Of a DNA stretch of 17,436 nucleotides, positions 8,635-17,436 are shown in pieces (the first letter of the stretch is position 1; the number at the start of each line of letters is the position of its first letter). The stretch is from Acanthamoeba lenticulata (lineage: Eukaryota; Discosea; Longamoebia; Acanthamoebidae), in contig NAVB01000686.1 of the NCBI GenBank assembly GCA_002179805.1, positions 1 through 17,436 of the forward strand, in the 5' to 3' direction. The translations under genes and the position numbers were made by a program. The notes beneath the pieces are model-generated. The model saw only the letters and a program-made list of their open reading frames with translations. It searched no databases and was not told the origin of the DNA.

Positions 8635-8706
8635 GCCCTCTGCCGGGTTTGAACCAGCGACCTCACGATCTTCAGTCGTGCGCTCTACCAGCTGAGCTAA
8701 GAGGGC
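8635..8706 (-). tRNA. tRNA-Phe (GAA anticodon)
   Basis: The minus strand folds into a complete 72-nt cloverleaf without intron. The 7-bp acceptor stem pairs GCCCTCT with AGAGGGC. The D arm is GCTC/GAGC around AGCTGGTA. The anticodon stem is CACGA/TCGTG with loop CTGAAGA, so the anticodon is GAA. The variable loop is AGGTC and the T arm is GCTGG-TTTGAAC-CCGGC. Internal promoter boxes match the A box (TAGCTCAGCTGGT) and B box (GGTTTGAACCC). The terminal CCA is not encoded, as in eukaryotes. Confidence 0.97.
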
Positions 8707-8749
8707 TTATTGTTTACAGATTAAATTTCGGCCAGACAAAGAGCTCAAG

Positions 8750-8765
8750 CCGCGGTGCACCGCGG
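8750..8765. repeat. Perfect 16-bp palindrome followed by T6
   Basis: CCGCGGTGCACCGCGG is its own reverse complement and is followed on the plus strand by six T. It lies in the 142-bp gap between the RAD51B stop codon and the tRNA. On the minus strand it falls in the RAD51B 3' UTR and would form a hairpin-capable GC-rich stem. Confidence 0.7.
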
Positions 8766-8848
8766 TTTTTTCCCCTTCGTGGTCTGCGCCTTGCGAGGAG
8801 CGGAGTCCGGTCGGCTGATGGTGAAACGGCACTGGAACAAGGCCTGTC

Positions 8849-10429
8849 TCAAGCACCAAACAGGTTCTGATGTTGCGCGTCCATGCGAAAGCCGGGCGCT
8901 GTGTGTTGTCGCCCTGTGATCCTTCGTTCCCAGAAGTTGCCAACCAGAACGCTCGCGTTTTCCTGCGGTACGTCCACAAAGTTGGAGATTGTTCATGTAT
9001 GAGACAAGGGAGATGAGAAAGTACCTGCGACGAAGTGAGATCGGCCTCCTCGGCGTCATCACCCAGCAGGTTGATGCCGCTGGTGTCAATGGCGTACGGA
9101 TACGACCGCACAGGAGCTAGTGGCGACTTGGCGATGGTGAGACAGCGCTTCTCCAGTTGTTGTCCGTTCGCTGCATCGTCCGACATCATCATGCCACCAT
9201 CATCGCCAAGCATCAGAAGGCCCATGTCCTTGAACTCGAGCACGAGCCTCGTGTTAACCGCGTGAGCCCAGATGTAGCCCAACGCCGCTGTCACGTAGAG
9301 CGACTTGTCCAGGCCCAGCAGGGAAGGGCGATCGAACTCGAAGTGGGGCCGCTGCGTGGAGGTGGTGACCTGGTTGGAGACCAGTACGGGGATGTTGAAA
9401 CTCTCGGCCAGACGCTTGAGGAGGGCCGCCTGTGCGGCCAGCAGCGACTGGCGCCGCATGCCCCCGCCATCACCGTCAAAGTCGCGCCGGGCGACCGACG
9501 CGATGGAGTCGACAACGACTAGCTTCACGTTACTCTCGATGATCGTTTCCTCAAGGTCCTCCAGCCTTGTATCGCCATCGCCATCACCGCCGGCCAGTGT
9601 GAGTTTCAGCTGAGTCAACTTCTTGTAAGGACAAAAGAGAGGGGGCGCAGCACCTGGTCATAAGGTCGGCCGTGTTGTCCACGCGGTACACGAGGACTCT
9701 TTGAGTGAAGGGCTGCAGCAGGCTGTGCACGTTGTCCGCCTCAGCGTAGCGCGGGTAGCGTTTGGTCAGAATCTCTACCAGCCTTGAATAAGACATTGAG
9801 ACTTGAGGAGGTGAGACAAAGGACAGTCGACGGGCGGCAGGCAAGGGTGGGTCAGGGCACCGTTTGGGGCTGAAAGTGGACTCAGTGTCGATGTAAACGA
9901 CGCGGCCGCCAAGACCACCCTCTTCAACAGGTAGGCACGCCTGCACAGCCATCTGGTGGCAGAACTGAGTCTTGCCCACTCCCGCCGGCCCTACCACCTC
10001 GATGATGGACGACGCGGGGAGGCCGCCGTGGAGGGCCGAGTCGAGGGCGGTCATGTTTGTGCGGAGTGCGCCCGATTTTCGCTCCACGAGGTCGAAGGCC
10101 TACACGGAAGGGCGGGCCCGGTTATGAGCTATGAAGAGCGTCAGAGAAGAGCGGCCTGGAAGGGGCACGTACCGAAGCACAAACAGGAGAGATCGAACGG
10201 CAGACCTGAGAGATCAGCTCTCGTACCACAAATTGCGGCAAGTCAAGTGCATGGATGAGCTCAAGTTCGTTCTTCATGAGTAGATCCTGCTCATCGAAAT
10301 TCGAGTGAGTAGCGTTCAAGACTATAGTCGTAACGAACGCACCTGTGGCGTAAATATGTTGTGTTTTTCGAGCCTACCAAGTAGATCTTCATTGTCTCGT
10401 AGAATGCGACGCAATCGCCTTGATGCCAT
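8849..10429 (-). CDS. RAD51B: DNA repair protein RAD51B (RAD51 paralogue)
   Basis: Exons at 10429-10343, 10286-10206, 10099-9861, 9782-9654, 9565-9025 and 8962-8849 give 396 residues. RAD51B is an ATPase of the BCDX2 paralogue complex that helps load and stabilise RAD51 on single-stranded DNA during homologous recombination in the nucleus. The N-terminus matches the small helical domain of the family (LRDNEDLLGRLEKHNIFTPQ). Walker A is GPAGVGKT at 93-100, followed by QFCHQMAVQACLP and VVYIDTESTFS. Walker B is KLVVVDS near 193-199. Residues RLVEILTKRYPRY, LMTRLEDLEETIIESNVKL, LGYIWAHAVNTRLVLEF and RCLTIAKSPLAP separate RAD51B from RAD51C and XRCC3. The 88-nt intron 9653-9566 is required: reading through it ends in a stop, and removing it restores the family sequence. 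The last exon (ENASVLVGNF...NLFGA) is poorly conserved and rests on its splice sites alone. Confidence 0.93.
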
Positions 10430-10580
10430 CTCGTAAGAAACGCCAGAAAAACAGAAGGCCAGATTTTTGTGCGATCTTTTACTACCAGGAAAAGTTTAGT
10501 CGCTTCTTCTCCGGCCAGCGCTCACCTTCTTGCGGGGCACGCTTCTCAATTCTCCAGCACGATAAAAGCCAGCATGCCTC

Positions 10581-10891
10581 TTATCCCTTCACCGTCCCGG
10601 ATGCAGGCAAGACAGGCTTCCAGCGACCACCAGGTGCGGCCACGATCCGCACCTGCTCGCCTGCGCGAGTAAAGTGTTGGCCCATCCTCAGTGGCCAGGC
10701 GGAAGCGTCCAAGTTGGTCAACACCTGCACACCGCGAGGTGTCGTAAGCAGACGTGATTGGTGGTCAGACTCACACGGGCTCTCTGCAAGCCGTACAAAA
10801 GGTCGATGGACCATGTTGAAGTTTTTGAAGAAGATCACGTAGGGGTGGATTGTTGTTGAGGTCTTCTCCGGGCTTCGTATAGCTACGCGAT
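10581..10891 (-). CDS. Unresolved 3' reading frame, likely extra exon(s) of the F-box gene
   Basis: Downstream of the TAA at 10894-10892 another frame stays open to a TAA at 10583-10581 (VRLAESPCESDHQSRLL, then LDASAWPLRMGQHFTRAGEQ and KPVLPASGTVKG). This frame is open for 165 codons in total, which is long for this base composition. A GTAAAT donor at the end of the F-box frame can splice in phase to AG sites here, for example removing about 116 nt. A second reading begins with ATG at 10909 (MASTQRKSRSYTKPGEDLNN) and needs a 55-nt intron. The gap from 10430 to 10580 shows no gene and should hold the RAD51B promoter. Confidence 0.3.
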
Positions 10892-11907
10892 TTACGCTGA
10901 GTGGAGGCCATGATGTGAGAAGGAGCATTTCAGCTCTGTGTAGCAAATGGGGATGTACTTTTCCCAGCCAGCAGCTTGCGAAGCTGTGGTGAGGTCGCAC
11001 AGGCCAATCTGCACGCTTATGACATCTCCCCGCGAGTACCGGGCATCGTTTACATGGTCTTGCCTGCTCCAAAACCAATCAGGTGCGCTGGCCCAGCAGG
11101 AGGGAAGTAAACACAGCGTTGTACGAAGACGTACAGGTAAGGGGCGTGATCGCCAAAGCTATGAATGTCACCATCACTGTAGTAGCTTGCAGCGAAGTAC
11201 TGGGTAGAGGCGAGAGAGTCAAACCAACTATTGAGCCCCAGAGTCGCAGAGGCAAAGGCAGAGTCAGGGGTTGGGTGGCTCGGCGGCTCATCTGGCTTTG
11301 GTTCTGGCAGAGCTGGGGTTACTGACAGGCAGAAGTAGTAACCTGCACGAAGCCATCAGGTGACATAAGCTACTGGTTGCTCTCGGGCGTATATAAGACC
11401 ACAACTGAAAGAGACGCACTGGGGTCACTTTCAACGAGGAAGTGAGTCGCAAAAGGCTCATGTGCCGTCTTGACTACATAGGCGGTGGTTGTGTCGCGCG
11501 AGGGGAAGGCCCGACTATCTCGAGTTGACCGCGCAAGGCGGGCAGTATTGTCGATCGTGACATGGCAACTACCCTGCTCATCGAACGTGGGCAGTGTAAT
11601 GGCCTACCCGATTGACCTCACTTGTGTTAGCATTCGTCCAGCCTACAAAGGGAGCCAGCGCACGCACAGCAAGCAGGCGCTGGTTGGATAGGACGATGGT
11701 ACGGAAGCTCTGGCACGTGAGCGCTGCCCGCATCACAGCGCCCTTGAACAAGAATACAAGACGGCCCCCACCCGTAAGTGCTGCGAACCACTCAACCTTT
11801 CGGCTCTATCATCATGTCGGCACAGGCAAGCAATAAGGAGGAGCGGGTACCGGGCTGTGGTGCAGAAAGGAGAGCACGTGGTCCCACATCTCCAAAGGCA
11901 ACTCCAT
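10892..11907 (-). CDS. F-box domain protein
   Basis: The start LPLEMWDHVLSFL followed after an intron by VEWFAAL...ALTCQSFRTIVLSNQRLL is a clear F-box, the module that binds SKP1 and links a substrate to an SCF ubiquitin ligase. Proposed exons are 11907-11851, 11796 to about 11617, 11573-11420, 11342-11135 and 11087-10892, with donors GTACCC, GTGCGT and GTACGT. The donor of intron 2 is uncertain (11646, 11616 or 11607). The C-terminal part (GDIHSFGDHAPYLAPDWFW, RYSRGDVISVQIGLCDL, KYIPICYTEL) looks like a beta-sandwich substrate domain; the GDVI segment recalls SPRY domains, but I would not name it on that. Without the 77-nt intron 11419-11343 the frame meets a TAG. It lies head-to-tail behind ZUP1, another ubiquitin-pathway gene, with a 136-bp gap containing a poly-T run. 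Confidence 0.6.
10912..10956 (-). repeat. Shared element, copy 2
   Basis: This 45-bp partner of 428-475 lies in the last exon of the F-box model, where the frame reads YIPICYTELKCSFSHH. The similarity does not extend to either side. Confidence 0.65.
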
Positions 11908-12043
11908 GCTGGCCTGTGGCAACTAACGCCCCACGTCTTGGCCGCCAGCGCTCCGTTTTTTTCTTTTTAGTGAAAGTTCTCTCATTTCGGCTTTCAATTT
12001 CTTTGTTTTTTGTTGTTGTTTTTTTTTTTTTTCACAGCGGTTC

Positions 12044-14623
12044 TTAGGAGCTGGCGGGGATGCGGACAGTGCGGATGATCTTGCTCTCCTCCATCTCGTC
12101 GAGCGACATCAGGCGGCACGCGTGGGAGGCCTCCACGGCGACCAGCTGGTACTGCCGATGCTTAAGCCCGTTGATCGAGTGTCGGAAGATACGGCGCTGG
12201 CGACCGTTCAGGGCTGCCGTCACTTTCTGGCCCGTATGCACAGGATCTGGAAATGAAGAGCACCAACGCGGTGAGTACCAACGCAGGTGAAGAAGAGGGA
12301 AGAAGAAGAGGGAAGAAGAAAAAGGTGGTACCGAGAATGAGGAGGTGAAGAGTGCCATTCTTGCGCTTCTCAATGCCGATGATAGTGCGCGAATGGCCCT
12401 CGTGTTGAAGGAAGATGGGCGGAACGAACGGCGGCGCTGAGTGGAATGGCGAGCCCGAGGAGGTGGAAGAGTGGGCGGAGGAACCGCCAAGAGGTCGTAG
12501 AGCAGGATTTCGCTGCTGCTGTTGCTGTCGTTGCGGCTGTTGTTGTGCCTCCAAGTAGTGCGCAACGTCGGAAAGTAATCGGCTGTTAGGTTCCGGCCGT
12601 GCTTGGGGTGTAGACGATGACGAGGAATCCGCGTAAAGGCTCGAAGAGACTAAGGGGGAAGAACCGGGAGATGGCGACGATGAAGAAGCAGATGTCGAGG
12701 TGGAGGTAGAAGTAGAGGTGGAAGGAGGTCTAAGGAGGAAGGAGTCGAGGGTGTTCTTGGTGGTATTGCTACTGCTACTGCTGCTTCGAGTACTGCCGGG
12801 TTGTGGCGAGGGCGGTCCCGAGTAGTAAGAGGAGAAGTAGTTCCAGACCCAGTTGAGAAGCTCGGGATGGGTGCCATCGCTCCCCGTGGCCCGGAAGAAG
12901 TCCACCACTGTGCAGTCGATTCCAAATGACCGCAGCAGCGCTGCGCATTCCATCGAGCCTGCGTAGAACGAGAAAGAACGACCGTCAGCGAGCTTGTCCT
13001 TAAGAGAAGAAGAAAAAATGAAAGAAAAAAGAAGGCAAAGGCACCAATCCACTTCTTCCCTCCAGAGAGGGAGAAGCCAAGCTGCTTGGCGCCCTCTTCG
13101 TCGTAGCCCCTAGCCCAAGCCTGCTCAATAAAAGCCTGTATAACTGGTATGCTCGGTATGTGACCCTTGCCCTCGAACAGCACGGCCTTGTACACCTCAT
13201 TGCTCATGAGGCCTGAGCACATCATTTGAATGTTGCCTGGCCAGTGGTGAACAACAACCCCAACCAACAAAAACAATAACACGAAGTGAGCGACTGTGCA
13301 GAGGGATAAAAAAGCAGGAGAAGAGCGTACGGTAGCCACAGCCCCAACCATCGTCTCCCCGGCCATAGGCGTAGTGGGAAGCAGCAGAGCAAATCATGAC
13401 TTTCTCGATACCGTACATGCCACGGCCTTGGTAGCAAGCCTTCAGAGCTGGGATCACATCTACACACGAGGACGAAAAGGACCACCATGCATCAGAACAC
13501 GAGGTTTTCCGTTCTTCGTTTTGCCCGCGCCGGGAAAAAAGGGGGCGGCTCGAAAAGAACGGAATGTGCATGCAACGAGATTGGCGATGCTCACGCACCT
13601 GGGGTGAGGGTCTCTGTGTCGGGTCCTTGCATCAACTGCATGAGCTTGTCCTTCTTCCTAAAGGCCTCCACTAGCGACATGCGATGTGCACCACAGTCGC
13701 TGCAAGATACGAAGCGATGTGTGTATAAGTGTCGCGAAAACGTAGAGGTGCGTTTTACGCGTGTTGTGAGACGCTGACACGACAACTGGACCACTGGCCT
13801 GCATCTGGGAGGGGGACTTTGCAAAGAGGAAGAAGGGCGGAAGGGTGCGCGTACCGTTCGAGGCTGCGAATATACTGCTTTACATACGCGCCCTTTTGCA
13901 CTGCCGAGGTCTGCGGGGACAGGGAGGGCGAGGTCGCTGACGAAGAACAGTCTTCCTCGAGACCGCCGTTGTACCTCTGCAGTAGATCGTAGTCGTTTGC
14001 CTGCCGCTTGTCATGACGAGCGTTTTCTCCTTGCCGCTGTTTTCAGATCGATCAGCCGAAGAGTTAGAATTTCCATCCCCTTCGCAACCAATTCTGCACG
14101 AAGAAACGCGGGAGAAAGAGTCGGGTACCAGAGCGCTTTCAATTTCGTGCAGTTGCAAATGTTCCTCCCATTCTTCTGGTATGATGATGCAGGTGCAGTC
14201 GGGCAGAGGGCATTTCATGGGCTTCTGCGGAGAACTCCATCCAATGAAAGTGGGGGATGATGCATTCGGGCCGCTAGCGGAAGTATTCTGGCGTCTATCG
14301 TTTCGCATCGTTGATTTCTCGGACGTTTTATGTCGCTTCGTCTGCTGCGAAGGCGAGTCGAGGAAATGTTCACCAACATGGGCTGCAATAACATCTCGAG
14401 GCAAAGATTCAAAGCAGACCGGACATTGGCGAATCTTCGTCTCGAGCGAAGGCGAAACGTCCACAGAAGAAGACGAGGGCACAGGCGGGGAGGTTGATAG
14501 TGATGACGATGATGATGTTGGAGTCGAGGGAGGCGATGAGTAGAGGAGGGGGGAGGCAAAATTAGGGGACGAGGGACACATGGGGCGCCTGTCCACAGGC
14601 GGACTCACCCGAGGTCTTTTCAT
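12044..14623 (-). CDS. ZUP1: K63-ubiquitin deubiquitinase ZUP1/ZUFSP (peptidase C78)
   Basis: Exons at 14623-14129, 14036-13855, 13699-13599, 13459-13331, 13236-13045, 12958-12332 and 12246-12044 give 642 residues. ZUP1 is a cysteine protease that cuts K63-linked ubiquitin chains and is linked to DNA-damage responses in animals. Two C2H2-type zinc fingers are visible: C67/C70/H82/H86 and C138/C143/H155/H159. A helical ubiquitin-binding stretch follows (YDLLQRYNGG...YVKQYIRSLER). The protease domain has Cys300 in GWGCGYRN, His555 in LQHEGHSRTIIGIE and Asp576 in LLILDPV; the 21-residue His-Asp spacing equals that of the human enzyme. Between Cys and His sits a low-complexity insertion at about 411-541 (Ser/Thr runs, QQQPQRQQQQQ). 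The N-terminal 60 residues are Ser/Pro-rich. An in-frame ATG at 14755 would add 44 residues; 14623 (MKRPRVSPP) was preferred because the extra part looks like leader. Confidence 0.92.
12437..12827 (-). repeat. Low-complexity coding insertion in the ZUP1 protease domain
   Basis: This part of exon 6 encodes Ser/Thr-rich runs (STSTSTSTSTS, SSSSSS) and a Gln-rich segment, from simple repeats visible on the plus strand such as GGTGGAAG/GAGGTGGAGG types and CTGCTGTTGCTG. It is in frame and separates conserved blocks NWVWNYFSS and PPIFLQHEGHS. Confidence 0.85.
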
Positions 14624-14877
14624 AGATGCAGGCTCTTGTGCGTTCTCTTTTCGAGAGAGATGGTTGCGCGCAAGCTGCGCTGGCTGGGGCCTCACACCCC
14701 CCAGTTTCAGTTGTCTTGCCCTTCCTGTGTGGCGGGAAGCGAATGTAAATTTCATGCGCCCGTTTCAAGTTTTTGTGTTCTACCAATTTTTTTGACAGTG
14801 AAAAGTAGCTATTTGAGAAATGGGGTTACATGACATCCCCGCCAACAAACCCACTTCTAACCCATCACATTTCTTTC

Positions 14878-14885
14878 CTTATAAG
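14878..14885 (-). promoter_or_regulatory. Possible TATA box for ZUP1
   Basis: CTTATAAG at this position contains TATAAG on the minus strand. It is the best TATA candidate in the 14756-14934 gap, 120-130 bp above the ATG at 14755 and about 255 bp above the one at 14623. The distance slightly favours the upstream ATG or a long 5' leader. Confidence 0.35.
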
Positions 14886-14934
14886 AGCTGGTCGACAACC
14901 GGATCCGCGGCGGCTCGTTACCGTGCTCTTCCAG

Positions 14935-15505
14935 TCAGGCCAACTCGCCGTCCTGCGGTTCACGTGTGTTTAGCTCACGCCGGCATACCGCACGAGACGA
15001 ACGGCGCATACCTCCAGCGGCAGGAAGAGGGAGAAGCGGGGTTGGCCGTCCACCGCTCGTGACTTGTGGCCCTTGCCCCACGTGTCTTCAACCAGAAACA
15101 CCTCTCCTGCGGCTAGCCGCCTTTTCTCGCCGTCACTCACCTCAACTTCCACGCTGGCGTTTAAATTTACGATGAGCTGGCAATGGGGTAGGGTGAGATT
15201 AATAGCGCGACTGTGCAACTAGTGCGGTGACCTACCTGGCGGCAAGGGGCATGGTGCCAGTCGTAGTTGTACGTTGCGGGCGTGCTTCTGAAGCGAGCCC
15301 CATTGACCTTGATCAGCGGGGAGAGGCTGCCAATTTCGGCAGAAGATTCCACTCTCTGCCGAGAGGAGGGGGGGGCTGGTGAAACAACGGCACAACAAGG
15401 GTTGGAGGAGGACGAGTATTGGTTTACAATGGTCTTCTCACCAAAGTGGCTTTCACCATCCGCCGACGCGTAGATTGTTGTAATCTTCCACTCAGATCCC
15501 TCCAT
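14935..15505 (-). CDS. Small cupin-domain protein
   Basis: Exons at 15505-15428, 15355-15236, 15176-15012 and 14952-14935 are all joined in phase 0 and give 126 residues. The protein is one cupin barrel: WKITTIYASADGESHFGE, then LSPLIKVNGARFRSTP, YNYDWHHAP, a central LIVNLNASVEVEVSDGE, and GEVFLVEDTWGKGHKS. The HH and the later E/H positions could bind a metal, but the classic cupin motif spacing is not complete, so catalysis is open. Cupins of this small type occur widely in bacteria and fungi and are often annotated only as hypothetical. An upstream in-frame ATG at 15661 would add 52 residues with a strong signal peptide (KWILSFFVLLSSCVVLSA), but it lies inside the last codons of the PDI gene. 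I chose 15505 because the conserved domain begins there. Confidence 0.7.
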
Positions 15506-15635
15506 TAGATGTAAATTGGACAGAAGGAATGCCTTTGGGGCAAGTATATTATTGTCAGGGGCTATCTCACGGGACGAGATAGCCGCGGAAAGAACAACGC
15601 ACGAGGAGAGCAAGACAAAGAAAGAGAGGATCCAC

Positions 15636-17399
15636 TTAGAGCTCGTCGTGGTCGTGATCATCGTGAGCAGCGGCAGCGGAGGCGGCACCCTTGCCCTTCA
15701 GGTTGCTGTTAAGCGCGTCACAGAAGAGCGCGTGAGTAATGGGACAAAGTGAATCCAAAGGACGCCGGGAAAGAAGCAAGTACGTGGCGTTCTCGTTGAG
15801 GAACTCGACGAAGCCCTCAACGGTCCTGGCGCCCGAGTAGGTGATGGGGGCGTCCTTGGCGCCGGCGGGGAAGAGCGCGATCGTGGGGAAACCCTTGACG
15901 GCGAAGTGGTTGTTGTCGTTGGCGGTGGCGTCGATCTTGGCGATGACGACCTTGTCGTTGTCGGCGAAGTGGTCACCAAGCTGCTCGTAGATGGGCTCGA
16001 GGTTCTTGCAGTGGCCGCACCCTGCGTGATGACAATGATGAATGTGAGTCAGAGACTTGATATGATTAATAAAACAAATGCCGTTGAACCACGTACAGGG
16101 GGCATAGAACTCGACCAGGACGTCCTTGTCGGTGTTGATGACGAGGTCATCGAAGCTGTCGCCGACGATAACGGTGACGGAGCCATCGTTGCTCTCGGGG
16201 ATCGGCTCAGACTGCCGCGGCAAGGGAGGGGTTTTAGCCTGGTCCTCCTCCTTATCGTCGCGCAATCAAAATAACTAAATAAAGAATTTACCTTGAAGTT
16301 AGGCTTGATGGTGCCACCAAGCACACCATCGACGAAGGTCTTCACGGCCTCCTCAGTGATAGGGGTCTCCTCAGAGAAGAGGTAAGTCTTCTCGCGCTGG
16401 GGCGCCATGATCACTGTAATCGACAACAGCATCAACAGGAAGCAGCAAAAGGTTAACATGAGGAGCGCCACGTGCGGATCAGGAACAACCGAGCCAACGC
16501 AAAGGAGAGCGACGAGGCTTGGCAAGTGGTGCACGTACGGGCGGCAGGGAAGGTCTTGCCGCTCAGGCCAAACTGAGTGACGCGAGGGAAGAAGTCCTTG
16601 CTGCAAGCGCGAGAAAATGAGGAAAATGCGAGAAGAGGCAACAGTGGCTTTCATGAAAAAGGATGAACACGTACGTCAGGTAGGCGAAACCAATCTTGTC
16701 AGCGTACTGCTGAGCCATCTTGGTGACGAAGGTCTGGATGGGGGTCCAGGTCTCCTCCTCGACGTCGGCGACGATCAAGAGGACGTACTCAAGACCACGC
16801 TTCATCAGGCGGGACCACGAGACGGGGGCGGGCTCCTGCGCGACAGAACCATCAAGTCAGGTCAGTTTCGTTCACGGACTCTCCTGAGGCGCGAAGAAAG
16901 AACGTACAAAGTAGGGGAAGCCGTGAACGGCGGCGAGGTTGACGATGGACTGGGTGGTGACTTCGCCATCGAGGGTAAGGGGCTCGTCGAAGGTCCTGTA
17001 CAGCTTGACGGTACCGACCTTCTCGCCGGCCCTATTATTTGGAGAATTAGGGTTAAATTTTGACGGACAAAAAACTCAAAGAGGGAGGCAGCGTACTCCT
17101 TGATGAGGTCCTCCGACACGATGTCGATGAAAGTGAAGCTCTCCACCTGGCCGTCGCTGGCGGCAGCGATGAAAGCCTTGTGCGCTGCAAGAGAAGGAGA
17201 AGAAGAAATAAATAATAAATAAAAATTGTTGCTGCTCGTCTCAAGTAGCGCGCCATGGCGACTCTCTTCGTACCCTCAGAGTCCTTCTCGAAGAAACCGA
17301 CGACGGCATTACCGGCCTTGATGTGAGCGTCAAGCTGGTCCTTGGTAGTAAGAGTGTGGGTGGCAGGTCCGCTCTTCTTGTTCACCCAAGCGACAATAC
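15636..17399 (-). CDS. Protein disulfide isomerase, 5' part beyond the window
   Basis: Nine exons are visible: 17399-17274, 17184-17097, 17031-16908, 16835-16675, 16600-16539, 16413-16292, 16211-16097, 16021-15784 and 15705-15636. The protein is a four-domain PDI (a-b-b'-a'), which forms and reshuffles disulfides in the ER lumen. The window starts at the end of the a domain (GIVAWVNKKSGPAT). Then come b (LDAHIKAGNAVVGFFEKDSEG), b' (RLMKRGLEYVLLIVADVEEE) and the catalytic a' domain ([42 protein letters not shown]). The active site WCGHC is split by intron 16096-16022 within the Trp codon. The linker is Ala-rich and the C-terminus is HDHDEL, with the HDEL retention signal. The first active site and the signal peptide lie to the right of the window; 17400-17436 is the end of an intron. 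Confidence 0.97.
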
Positions 17400-17436
17400 C
17401 TGAAAGAGAAGTAGAGGGAAGCCGAAAGATAAGACA

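Noticed and set aside
8750..8771. Bacterial rho-independent terminator
   Set aside because: The stem-loop plus T-run has that shape, but the surroundings are plainly eukaryotic and no plus-strand gene ends there.
9566..9653. Apparent frameshift in RAD51B between the Walker motifs
   Set aside because: The shift disappears when the intron acceptor is placed at ACAAG before 9565; the joined sequence then matches the family.
11341..11420. In-frame TAG in the F-box gene, suggesting a pseudogene or stop-codon readthrough
   Set aside because: A canonical intron GTGCGT...GTGCAG (11419-11343) removes the stop in the right phase, so no readthrough or decay needs to be invoked.
12017..12032. Poly-T run as the tail of a retroposed element
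   Set aside because: No element body, target-site duplication or coding remnant flanks it; it is more simply the A-rich 3' UTR or upstream region of the minus-strand genes.
13460..13598. Long intron of ZUP1 as a possible small gene
   Set aside because: The 139-bp interval has GT...AG ends in phase with the flanking exons, and its open frames show no recognisable content.

Overview
The window looks like gene-dense nuclear DNA of a free-living amoebozoan, most probably Acanthamoeba or a close relative. This is an inference from the sequence. Genes lie about 1.3 kb apart on both strands and are cut by many short introns of about 47-155 nt. Donors are mostly GTACG-, GTGCG- or GTACC-like and acceptors mostly CAG. 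Coding DNA is GC-rich and intergenic gaps are 60-275 bp. One protein ends in the ER signal HDEL, and a eukaryotic tRNA-Phe with internal A and B boxes is present. I see no transposon, CRISPR array, bacterial operon or viral gene.

Layout, left to right. (1) 1-181, minus: the start of a gene that runs off the left edge, with half of a B-box-like zinc finger. (2) 339-1519, minus: a five-exon gene of unknown family with a histidine-rich tract, preceded by a good TATA box. (3) 1792-2960, minus: a six-exon coiled-coil protein with a perfect palindromic E2F site upstream. (4) 3097-3759, minus: a single-exon, cysteine-paired Sel1-repeat protein resembling the mitochondrial factor COA7. (5) 3980-5386, minus: a secreted protein with three SdrD-B/Cna-B-like beta-sandwich repeats. 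(6) 5573-6839, plus, divergent from (5): an organellar elongation factor P with a long acidic tail. (7) 6903-8528, minus, convergent with (6): a 12-TM major facilitator transporter. (8) 8635-8706, minus: tRNA-Phe(GAA). (9) 8849-10429, minus: RAD51B, a recombination ATPase. (10) about 10581-11907, minus: an F-box protein whose 3' exons are not settled. (11) 12044-14623, minus: the ubiquitin protease ZUP1/ZUFSP with all three catalytic residues and a large low-complexity insertion. (12) 14935-15505, minus: a small cupin protein. (13) 15636 to beyond the right edge, minus: protein disulfide isomerase.

The genes do not form one pathway. Themes that recur are proteostasis (PDI, ZUP1, F-box), genome maintenance (RAD51B; ZUP1 is also tied to DNA damage in animals), mitochondrial biogenesis (EF-P, COA7-like) and the cell surface (SdrB-like protein, MFS transporter). 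I did not find a clearly new multi-gene system. The observations most worth a second look are a 45-48 bp sequence shared by two otherwise unrelated genes 10.5 kb apart, the EF-P with a non-canonical tip loop and acidic tail, the insertion within the ZUP1 catalytic domain, the all-phase-1 intron pattern of the SdrB-like gene, and the E2F sites. Exon models were made by hand from splice signals and reading phase; the lengths of complete models are divisible by three.
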